The notes below the pieces were generated by a model. It had not been told where the DNA came from, searched no databases, and saw only the letters and a list, made by a program, of their open reading frames with translations. From positions 1 through 64,000 of the forward strand of contig NZ_JAGINQ010000027.1 in NCBI RefSeq assembly GCF_017876165.1: a stretch of 64,000 nucleotides of DNA, in the 5' to 3' direction. Made by a program: the position numbers and the translations under genes. The stretch is from Azospirillum soli (GTDB lineage: Bacteria; Pseudomonadota; Alphaproteobacteria; Azospirillales; Azospirillaceae). Positions 23,410 through 31,097 of this stretch are shown one piece after another (the first letter of the stretch is position 1; the number at the start of each line of letters is the position of its first letter).

Positions 23410-24975
23410 TCAGTCGCTCTCCTGGAGCTGTCGCGGCGCGGCGACGACGGGCAGCGCCTCAGCAATTTCGCTGCGCTGGTTGAGGTAGTGCTTCAGCAGG
23501 AAGACGCCGGCGATCATCAGGTAGGCGTAGACAAGCGGCATGGCGGCCGGCTGAGCAAAGCCGACGCTCGGCGAATGGATGACACCGAACAGCACCAGCA
23601 CCGCACCCACGACCGCCGCAACGGCGCCCCGGATCGGCTTGTCGAGGATGGCGAAGATCGCGATGCAGCCCCAGATCATGCTGCCCAGCGGCGCCCCGTT
23701 GCCGAGGTTCGTCAGGCCGACGTAGTAGACGCCCTTCTTGGCCAGCACGTCGGCGCCGACGACCTTGGCGCTGGTGCCGGCGGCCGACAGCACGTTGTTG
23801 GTCAGCGTCAGCGCCCAGTTGGCGATCCACGGGAAGAAGCAGACGAAGATAACGGGCACTTCGTTCTTCGGGGTCTCGCGCACCACTTGGTTGGCGGTGA
23901 CGATGCCGATGTAGATCAGGATCGGGGCGACGGCGACCATCGGAATGACGGCGAGGAGGAACGCACCGAGGCCGAACAGCGTGACCAGCAGCATCGACGT
24001 GCCAGTCGCCAGGGTGTAGCCGATGCCCGCGCCGATCGACTTCCAACCGGCATGGCCGACGTAGACGGTCACCGGGAACGGGTTGCCGAACAGCATGCCG
24101 AGCGTGGACGACAGGCCGTTAGCCAGCATGACCGAGCGCGTCGGGTACGGATCGCCGGCGGCGTGCGCACTCTCGATGTTCTCCAGGTCGAAGACGTAGT
24201 TGGCCAAGCCCAGCGGCACCGCCGAGGCGAGGTACGGCACGGCGTGCGGCAGGCCCTCGATGAAGCTGCCGATGTGGAGCGACGGCGGGGTGAAGCCGAA
24301 GGAGGTCATCGACGCCTTGATGGCCTCGGGGCTTTGCAGCCCGAACGCCCACGCCAGAGCCGTGCCGACGGCGAGCAGCAGGAAGCCGGTCGGGATCTTC
24401 TTGAAGATCGGCGACTTGCCGAACCAGTTGATGAAGATGAGGATCATCACCACGAACGCGACCGTCGGCGTCTCGAACGACTGCAGCATCGGGTTCATGG
24501 CGAGCAGCAGCATGCCCAAACCGGCAAGACACGACAGCAGCACGGTGCGCGGGATGTTCCGGCGGATGACGTCGCCCAGGAACGACCCGGCGACCAGGAT
24601 CATGGCCTCGACGAAGCACCAGACGAGCGCGATCTGCAGGGCGAACTCGGCATTCTTGGTCTGCAGGAAGACCGGCAGGATGACGAGGAACGTCACGGTG
24701 AAGATCGACGGGGCGCTCGGGCCGGACGGCAGCGCTGTGACATCCTTCCGCCCGGTGGCCTTCACCACCCGCAGCGCGAAGATGGTGTACCAGACGCTGG
24801 CCGCGAACACGGCGAGACCGAAGGCTGGTGCGATGCGCCCGTAGACCATGTCCTTCGGCAGGCCGACGACGAACACCAGAAGCCCGATCATCGTGAGGAG
24901 ATTGGTCAGGTTATTGGACAGAAGCCCAAAATACCCGGCCCAGTCTCCTCTTTTCCAGAATATAGACCTATCCAC
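23410..24975 (-). CDS. NCS2/AzgA-like permease (purine- or ureide-type)
   Basis: This protein of about 521 residues has roughly 12-14 TM segments, from LTNLLTMIGLLVFVVGLP to PLVYAYLMIAGVFLLKHY. VFDLENIESAHAAGDPYPTR and NPFPVTVYVGHAGWKSIGAG resemble the conserved substrate loops of nucleobase permeases of the NCS2/AzgA type. The best start is GTG at 24975, because AGGAGG lies exactly five bases upstream; longer starts at 25002 and 25071 have no ribosome binding site. It is the first gene of the operon and probably imports the compound whose breakdown yields oxalurate or a similar ureide. Confidence 0.88.
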   Translation of the reverse strand: MDRSIFWKRGDWAGYFGLLSNNLTNLLTMIGLLVFVVGLPKDMVYGRIAPAFGLAVFAASVWYTIFALRVVKATGRKDVTALPSGPSAPSIFTVTFLVILPVFLQTKNAEFALQIALVWCFVEAMILVAGSFLGDVIRRNIPRTVLLSCLAGLGMLLLAMNPMLQSFETPTVAFVVMILIFINWFGKSPIFKKIPTGFLLLAVGTALAWAFGLQSPEAIKASMTSFGFTPPSLHIGSFIEGLPHAVPYLASAVPLGLANYVFDLENIESAHAAGDPYPTRSVMLANGLSSTLGMLFGNPFPVTVYVGHAGWKSIGAGIGYTLATGTSMLLVTLFGLGAFLLAVIPMVAVAPILIYIGIVTANQVVRETPKNEVPVIFVCFFPWIANWALTLTNNVLSAAGTSAKVVGADVLAKKGVYYVGLTNLGNGAPLGSMIWGCIAIFAILDKPIRGAVAAVVGAVLVLFGVIHSPSVGFAQPAAMPLVYAYLMIAGVFLLKHYLNQRSEIAEALPVVAAPRQLQESD

Positions 24976-25191
24976 ATTAGCCTCCTGTAGGCTGACAAAC
25001 ATCGGCGTGCGATGTGGTGTGGAGATGTGCTGCGTGAGATCACAGGAAGTCGACCACGACACGTTACTCACGCTCAGGGCGGCGGCCTCTTAGGCCGGCG
25101 GAGCCTCAACATTTCTACACCTATCGGGGTGTCCTCCGCCGGCGAGCTATTCTTCTGCCAGCTTGTCATAAGGCGAGGGGCGCCCAGTTGC
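24976..25191 (-). promoter_or_regulatory. Long structured leader of the permease operon
   Basis: About 216 bases separate the predicted transcription start (about 25191) from the GTG start. Within it GCCGGCGGA (25094-25102) pairs with TCCGCCGGC (25135-25143), enclosing a smaller ACACC/GGTGT hairpin. The length and fold are more than needed for a simple leader and could be a ligand-sensing or protein-binding RNA. No known riboswitch class was recognised. Confidence 0.45.
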
Positions 25192-25200
25192 CGGGGATAA

Positions 25201-25218
25201 AAGCAAAGGCCGTGCCAA
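25201..25218 (-). promoter_or_regulatory. Sigma-54 promoter of the permease/oxamate operon
   Basis: On the minus strand TTGGCACGGCCTTTGCTT matches the -24/-12 consensus TGGCACG-N4-TTGC exactly, with GG at 25216-25215 and GC at 25204-25203. It points at the permease gene and lies between that gene and the sensor kinase gene. A sigma-54 activator gene is 3 kb away. Confidence 0.85.
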
Positions 25219-25512
25219 GTCATGGGGCAGGGAAAATGGGGGGATGGGCGCCGAGCGGAGAGGGAGCGCCCTTGCATTCGGCCATTGCAGTTCGCAACGG
25301 TCCGGCCCGACCAGCGCAAAAAGGCACGGCCTTGCCCGGGCTGTTTTCAAGTCCACCCGCCAAGCGCTGGCCCGCAAGCGGTTTGCTCGGCCAGCATCGG
25401 GTGCGTGTCTGTCGTCCGGCACCGGGAATGCATCAGGACTGCGAATCCGCCCGTCCATGCCCTAGCGTTGACGATCGGACTCTTCCCTGAAAGCTTAGGG
25501 CCTCACAGCCCA
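25219..25512. other. Regulatory gap between the sigma-54 promoter and the kinase gene
   Basis: This segment should hold activator binding sites for the minus-strand promoter and the promoter of the kinase gene. Small dyads are visible: TTGC-AGTTC-GCAA (about 25285-25297) and GCAA-GCGGT-TTGC (about 25375-25387). They lie roughly 80-180 bases upstream of the -24 box, the usual range for enhancer sites, but their role is unproven. Confidence 0.4.
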
Positions 25513-28470
25513 ATGCTGGTCACCATGAGCGCGGCAATGAGAAGTGCCCCGATATCTTCCTCGTTTTTCACCCTGGTGATGGCCACCAGCGCCGGGCGCC
25601 GCATCGTCGGCGGCGGTGTGCTGGTGATCGCGCTGGTGTTGATCGGAGCCGGACTGGCCTCGTTGCAGCGATACGCCGATGAGACCGAAGCCGCGCGGCG
25701 CGCGACCGGCAATGTCGCCCTGCTGATCGCGGAAGAACTGTCCCGCACCATCGAGGCGGTCGATGCGGTGTTCAAGGGGATCGCCAAGCAGGTCGTCGAC
25801 AACGCCGAGGGATCGGCAGGCGATCAGCAAGACTGGCTTCGTTCGGAAGCCCTGCATGGCATCATGCGCGAGCGCAAGGCCGGCATTCCGGTCGTGGACC
25901 GCGTCTGGCTGCTGGACAGCACCGGAATGGTGCGGAACTCCTCGGAGATGTATCCGACACCCCAGCTCGACGCGCACGAGCGGTCCTTCTTCCAGAGGCT
26001 GATCGAGAACCCCTCGCGCGAGGCGGTGGTCAGCGGTGCGATCCGCAGCCTCATCGACGAGGATTGGATTTTCGTGTACGCCCGGCGCCTGCGCGATGCC
26101 GACGGCCGCTTTGTGGGCGCTCTGACGGCCGCGCTGCGGGTGCAGCGCTTCGAGGAGGCGTTCGGGCGCATTTCGCTGGGTAAAGACGGCGCCATCTGGC
26201 TCGTGCATGACGAGACGCAGGAAGTGTTGGCGCGCCACCCGCGCCTGGAGCCCCTGTACGGCAGCACGACCAGCGCACGCTGGGACCGGTTGGGACCTTC
26301 GGCGGTGTCCTTCTGGTTCGACGACCAGGACGGAACCACCCGCCTGGTCGGTGCTCAGAAGGTCCGCGATGTTCCCATCTGGGTGATGGCCTCACAGTCC
26401 TATGGGGCGATGCTCGACACGTGGTGGGATCAGACGCTCGGAATCATCGGCATCGCTGGAGCCGCCATCCTGGCGCTGGCGGCCTTGATGCTGAACCTGG
26501 CGGCGCAGATGGCGCGGCATGAGCAGATGGAGGACGCTCTGCGCGAGAGCGGCCGGGCCAAGGCCGACTTTCTCGCCACCATGAGCCATGAGATCCGCAC
26601 GCCACTCAACGGGATCATCGGGATGGCCGGGCTGCTGCTGGACACCGCGTTGAACCCGGAGCAGCGCCGCTTCGCCACGACTCTGCGCGGATCGGCGGAT
26701 CACCTGCTGCTGATCGTCAACGATATCCTGGACATGTCCAAGCTGGATGCCGGCCAGCTCGACTTCGAAGAGGTCTCTTTCGACCTCGACGAATGCGTTC
26801 AGACCGCTCTGGAGGTGCTGTCCCCGCGGGCGCACGGCAAGGGCATCGACATTGGCTATGTGATCGCCCCAGATGTTCCTCGATGCCTTGTCGGGGATCC
26901 TGGCCGGCTGCGTCAGGTTCTCTTCAACCTCGTCGAGAACGGCATCAAGTTCACCGAGCAGGGCGGTGTCGCCGTCGAGGTCCGGCGCATCGATGGAGAG
27001 ACCTTGGAACTCCTGGTCCGCGATACCGGGGAGGGGATCGCGCCCGACGTCCTGCCGCGTCTGTTCACGGCCTTCGTTCAGGGGGACAGTTCGACGGCGC
27101 GTCGGCACGGCGGCACGGGGCTCGGCCTCGCCATCTGCCGGCGGCTGGTCGAGCGCATGGGGGGCGAAATTTCCGTCAACAGCGTTCCCGGCCGAGGCAG
27201 CACCTTCCGGTTCACGGTGCGGCTGAAGAGCACCGCCTCGGGTGAGGACGTCCCCGGACGCCCCCCGGTCCTGTCCGGGCTGCGGGTGCTCGTCATCGAC
27301 CGCAGCGCCTTTGCCCGCGACCTATCCACTCGTCTTCTGCGTGCGCTTGGCGCCACGGTGCAGGAGGTTGAGAACACCGGCGATGGTCTATCGGTGCTGC
27401 GCCGCGCGGCGGCCGGCGGCGTGCCGTTCGATGCGGTGCTGTTCGATCCCCGTGGCTCCGGCACGGACGGCACCGGCTTTGTGAACGTGGCGCGCGGCGA
27501 GCCGATGCTCGCGCGGACGCGGCTCGTCCAGGCCGTCTCATCGGTCCAGAACCCGGATCCCGGACAAACGGCTCCTGCTGGCGCCGATGACGTCCTGAGA
27601 AAGCCCCTCATGCCGGACGCGCTCGGCCGCTGCCTGTTGCCCGGGAGCATGGGCGAGCGCGATGCCGGGGCCAGCGGGAACGCTCCACCGGAACGGCCAA
27701 TCTCCACGCCTGAAGCCCGGCGCCGGCTCCGCATCCTCCTGGCGGAGGACAATCACACCAACCAGGTTGTCGCACTGACCATGCTCGAGCGCATGGGATA
27801 CCGTGTGGACGTCGCCGGCAACGGTGTCGAGGCGGTGGAGGCGGTGCTGGCGCGGCCCTACGATCTGGTCCTGATGGACATGATGATGCCGGGCATGGAT
27901 GGCCTGGACGCGACACGAGCCATACGGACCCTGCCGGGCCATGCCCGAGACATTCCCATCCTGGCGCTGACCGCCAACGCGTTTGCGCACGATCGTGAAG
28001 CGTGCCTGAACGCCGGGATGAATGGTTTCATCGCCAAGCCCCTCACCGCGGAGCGATTGGCCACGGCAATCGCTCCTTACCTTCAGGATGAGGAACCGGA
28101 GGTGGGCGAGGACGTGGCGCTCGACGAGGGGGCGCTCACCACGTTGCTGCGCGACCTCGGGCGCGAGGGGCTGATGGAAGCCGTTGCGGCCTTCGTCGCC
28201 GATGCGCCGAAGCGCCTGGAGCGGATGCGCAAAGAGCTGGACGCCGAGGAGTCTCGCTCACTCGCCATGGAGGCCCATGCGCTCAAGAGCATCACGATGA
28301 CTTTCGGCTTGCCCGAGCTTGCCAGCCGTGCTCAAGACATCGAACTGCGCGCTAAGGCGGGCACGCCCGTGGGGCCGAGTGACCTGGAAAGGCTTGCGGC
28401 CGCCCTTCGGAGCGCACTTCCGCGTGTCCGGCAGTGGGCATCCGAGACCTCGCCGGATACCCGGCTCTGA
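25513..28470 (+). CDS. Hybrid sensor histidine kinase with periplasmic sensor, two receivers and Hpt
   Basis: This protein of about 985 residues has TM1 at about 30-52, a periplasmic dCACHE-like sensor (about 55-300), TM2 at about 305-328, then HisKA with the phospho-His in ATMSHEIRTPLNG (His359) and a HATPase domain (NLVENGIKFTE, DTGEGI, GGTGLGLAICRRLV). A degenerate receiver (VLVIDRSAFARDL, without the usual acidic pair) follows, then a full receiver (LLAEDNHTN, Asp789 in LVLMDMMMPGMDG) and an Hpt domain (His922 in EAHALKSIT). This is a complete internal phosphorelay ending in Hpt, suited to pass phosphate to the response regulator encoded opposite. The start at 25513 is the first sensible ATG; 25525 is also possible. 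Confidence 0.9.
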   Translation: MLVTMSAAMRSAPISSSFFTLVMATSAGRRIVGGGVLVIALVLIGAGLASLQRYADETEAARRATGNVALLIAEELSRTIEAVDAVFKGIAKQVVDNAEGSAGDQQDWLRSEALHGIMRERKAGIPVVDRVWLLDSTGMVRNSSEMYPTPQLDAHERSFFQRLIENPSREAVVSGAIRSLIDEDWIFVYARRLRDADGRFVGALTAALRVQRFEEAFGRISLGKDGAIWLVHDETQEVLARHPRLEPLYGSTTSARWDRLGPSAVSFWFDDQDGTTRLVGAQKVRDVPIWVMASQSYGAMLDTWWDQTLGIIGIAGAAILALAALMLNLAAQMARHEQMEDALRESGRAKADFLATMSHEIRTPLNGIIGMAGLLLDTALNPEQRRFATTLRGSADHLLLIVNDILDMSKLDAGQLDFEEVSFDLDECVQTALEVLSPRAHGKGIDIGYVIAPDVPRCLVGDPGRLRQVLFNLVENGIKFTEQGGVAVEVRRIDGETLELLVRDTGEGIAPDVLPRLFTAFVQGDSSTARRHGGTGLGLAICRRLVERMGGEISVNSVPGRGSTFRFTVRLKSTASGEDVPGRPPVLSGLRVLVIDRSAFARDLSTRLLRALGATVQEVENTGDGLSVLRRAAAGGVPFDAVLFDPRGSGTDGTGFVNVARGEPMLARTRLVQAVSSVQNPDPGQTAPAGADDVLRKPLMPDALGRCLLPGSMGERDAGASGNAPPERPISTPEARRRLRILLAEDNHTNQVVALTMLERMGYRVDVAGNGVEAVEAVLARPYDLVLMDMMMPGMDGLDATRAIRTLPGHARDIPILALTANAFAHDREACLNAGMNGFIAKPLTAERLATAIAPYLQDEEPEVGEDVALDEGALTTLLRDLGREGLMEAVAAFVADAPKRLERMRKELDAEESRSLAMEAHALKSITMTFGLPELASRAQDIELRAKAGTPVGPSDLERLAAALRSALPRVRQWASETSPDTRL

Positions 28471-28479
28471 GGCTCGGAC

Positions 28480-29874
28480 TTACCCCGCTTCTTCGGAGCG
28501 CCAGTGCTGACGCTTGCGATGAATGGTGGAAACGTTGATCCCCAGGCGGTTTGCCGCTTCTGTTAGATTGCCTCCGCACAGCGCCACCGCGCGCTCAATC
28601 GTATCGCGCTCGACCTCGGCCAGTGGACGGATCACCTCACGCGTCACCAGCTCGGCGCCGAATGGAGGAGGCCGCGCAGCAGATGGGGCTGGGGCGGCCG
28701 ATTCAGTGCGCAGCCATGCGGGAAGCATGTCGGGCGTCACCAACTCGGCATCGTGCATCACGACAATGGAGCGGACCATGTTCTGGAGTTGGCGGATATT
28801 ACCCGGCCAGCGGAAGCCTCGCAGCAGCGCTTCCACTTCTGGTGTGAAGCCATGAAAGCGGCGCCCTTCCAGAACCCCATACTCCGCAAGGAAGTGATTT
28901 GCGATGAGCACCACATCCCGCCCCCGCTTGCGCAGCGGCGGCAGCTCAATGGGGAGGACATAGAGCCGGTAGTAGAGATCCTCGCGGAAGCGTCCCGCCT
29001 GCACTTCGGCGAGCGGATCGCGGTTGGTGGCGCAGACGATCCGCACATTCACCGACCGGGTCCGATCACTGCCAACGGGCTGGACGACACCAGTCTGTAG
29101 AAAGCGCAAGAGCTTGACCTGTAGGGCAAGTTCCATGTCGCCGATCTCGTCCAGGAAGAGAGTGCCGCCGTCCGCTTGGACGACCAGACCGGCGCGGTCC
29201 GTGGTTGCTCCCGTGAAGGCGCCGCGGACATGCCCAAACAGCTCGCTTTCCATGAGCTCCTTTGGGATTGCGCCGCAGTTAACGGCAACGAACGGACGGT
29301 TGCGGCGCTCAGAGCGGCGGTGGATGGCCTCTGCAGTGACCTCCTTCCCCGTCCCACTCTCGCCGGTGATGAACACGGTGGCCGAGCTTCGGGCCGCCTG
29401 CTCAATGACCCGGTAGACCGCTTGCATTGAGAGGTCCGAGCCGATAAAGCCTTCGAACCGGCCCGTCGCCAAGTCGGCGCGTAGCGTGTCGACGATGCTG
29501 AGCAGCTGTTTGCGTTCCAGAACATGGCGCAAGGTGGTGAGCAGCCGCTCCGCTTCGATTGGCTTAGTTAAAAAGTCGTCGGCGCCGGCCCGCATGGCCT
29601 CTACCGCGGCTTCCACCGATCCATGCGCAGTCACCACGACGACGGGAACGTTGTTGCCCGCGTCTCGCAGCTCCTGCAGCAGATCGATGCCCCTGCCATC
29701 CGGCAGCTCCAAATCGAGCAGCACCGCCGCCAGCTCAGCGTCCGGCAGCAGCACCCGAGCTCGCGCGAGGGTGTCGGCATGAAGCGATGCGAACTGTCCC
29801 CGCTCCAGCTGCTTGGCATAGATAACCGCCAGCGGCTGTGCGTCTTCGACGATGAGGACCAAGGGGGGCGACAT
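28480..29874 (-). CDS. Sigma-54-dependent NtrC-family response regulator
   Basis: This 464-residue protein has three domains. Residues 1-120 are a receiver (LIVEDAQPLAVIY, phospho-Asp in AVLLDLELPDG, Lys in FLTKPIEA). Residues about 140-370 are an AAA+ domain with Walker A GESGTGKE, the sigma-54 contact loop GAFTGA, Walker B LFLDEIGDM and the arginine-finger block. Residues about 420-464 are a Fis-type helix-turn-helix (LTEAANRLGINVSTIHRKRQ). It should activate the sigma-54 promoter at 25201-25218 after phosphorylation by the hybrid kinase. AAGGGA lies before the ATG. Its stop is nine bases from the kinase stop on the other strand. Confidence 0.95.
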   Translation of the reverse strand: MSPPLVLIVEDAQPLAVIYAKQLERGQFASLHADTLARARVLLPDAELAAVLLDLELPDGRGIDLLQELRDAGNNVPVVVVTAHGSVEAAVEAMRAGADDFLTKPIEAERLLTTLRHVLERKQLLSIVDTLRADLATGRFEGFIGSDLSMQAVYRVIEQAARSSATVFITGESGTGKEVTAEAIHRRSERRNRPFVAVNCGAIPKELMESELFGHVRGAFTGATTDRAGLVVQADGGTLFLDEIGDMELALQVKLLRFLQTGVVQPVGSDRTRSVNVRIVCATNRDPLAEVQAGRFREDLYYRLYVLPIELPPLRKRGRDVVLIANHFLAEYGVLEGRRFHGFTPEVEALLRGFRWPGNIRQLQNMVRSIVVMHDAELVTPDMLPAWLRTESAAPAPSAARPPPFGAELVTREVIRPLAEVERDTIERAVALCGGNLTEAANRLGINVSTIHRKRQHWRSEEAG

Positions 29875-30043
29875 AGAGATCCCTTTTCACGATCCGAGTA
29901 CGTAGACCAAGCCGCTCCGCGGCACATCGTAGCGCACTGCCGCAACATATGGGCCGCGGCAGCATGGTTTCAAAATGCCATACCCATCTCTGGGGAAATG
30001 CAGCATGGCGCATGAATGGTGCCTTCCTCCCTGGCCTTCACGC

Positions 30044-31078
30044 CAGCGTGTTGCACGGAGGTGGCGCAGTTTGAAAAGGCCCCTTTCCCCTTCCCTTGCT
30101 CAGGCAACGCGGACGGACTCTGGGCGTCCCAGGTCGAGCATGCGGTTGAGCACCTCGGAGGCAATGGTGACCTCAATGGCCTGGGCGGCATCGGTATGAA
30201 AGCGCAGGGCCGGTCCGATGACCTGCTTCCAGCGGCCGATCTGCCCCTCCACCCGGGCCCGTGTGTTGTACCCACTGCCGCACTGCCACGCCATTCGCCC
30301 CGCCTCAGCGATCGTCTGGATGTGACGGTCGCGCTGGGTGGGGGCGGTGTCGGCCGTGGCGCCGGGCACGGCGTCGGCGCGAGGCGGTGCCACCACCGTG
30401 GCCTCGGGATGGAGTTCGTGCACGGCCGCGTAGACCGCGGTCCGGTCATAAGCGCCGCCCCCATGACGGAGGCCACCGGTTCGCCGATCTGATCGAGCAA
30501 CGGGCCGACCTGGGCGGCATCATCCACCGCGCGGTCGGTCAGCGTGGTGGCGACGATCCGGCCGCTCGCCGCGTCCACCCCGATGTGCAGCTTCTTCCAG
30601 GATCGCCGTTTCTTGGTGCCGTGTTTCTCGATCAGCCATTCCCCCGGCCCGCACAGCTTCAGCCCGGTGCTGTCCACCAGCAGGTGAACGGGACCGGTGG
30701 ATGAGCGTGGCTGAGCGGGCCGTGGAACGGTTCGGGCACGCCGGGCGATGGTGGTGTGATCGGGCACCCGCAAGTCAAGCCCGAGCAGATGGAGAATGGA
30801 ACCGATCAAGCCTTCGGTCTGGCGCAACGCCAGATGAAACACCGCGCGCAGCATCAGCGCCGTCGTGATAGCGAGGTCGGAGTAGGCGGGCTGCCCGCCC
30901 GGCGTGGTCCGGGGCGTTGCGCCGGCGTGGCATCGTATTCGCTCCAAGTTCTCACCCGCCGCTTGGGTCGGGGAATATGATGACGACGGGCGGCGTTCGC
31001 TTTGTGCGGCAAGGGACGGGACCAAGGCGAGGACGGGGCCTTTGCCTACGCCGGCACGCCCATCCGTGCAACACGCTG
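30044..31078 (-). mobile_element. IS5-family insertion sequence, copy B (decayed)
   Basis: The terminal repeats are perfect: CAGCGTGTTGCACGGA (30044-30059) and its complement (31063-31078). The inner ends also pair loosely (GGCCCC/GGGGCC). No target duplication could be seen. It lies 20 bases from the stop codon of the giant adhesin gene and is in the same orientation as copy A. Confidence 0.82.
30100..31012 (-). pseudogene. IS5-family transposase, copy B, broken
   Basis: A TTG at 31012 begins MPHKANAARRHHIPRPKRRV. A deletion of about 60 bases near SEYDA, which shifts the frame, removes part of the N-terminal domain. The middle is intact (YSDLAITTALMLRAVFHLAL, LLVDSTGLKLCGPGEWLIEK, KLHIGVDAASGRIVATTLTD). 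A one-base loss at GDGAYD (ATGGGGGCGGCGCTTATG) shifts the frame again, and the C-terminus (AVYAAVHELHPEATVVAPPR ... NRMLDLGRPESVRVA) is in another frame. Copy A is intact at GDGAYD but broken elsewhere. Confidence 0.85.
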
Positions 31079-31097
31079 CCCTTGAGTGAATAAGGGT

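Noticed and set aside
23488..24990. A 500-codon plus-strand frame rich in Asp, Glu and Arg
   Set aside because: It is antisense to the permease gene; the composition reflects the reversed hydrophobic codons.
25323..25335. A second sigma-54-like box on the plus strand (GGCACGGCCTTGC) ahead of the kinase gene
   Set aside because: The spacing between the GG and GC elements is one base too short for a working promoter.
7617..31078. A composite transposon bounded by the two IS5-family copies
   Set aside because: The copies are in the same orientation, but both are decayed, no outer target duplication is visible and the 21 kb between them contains unrelated units including another transposon.
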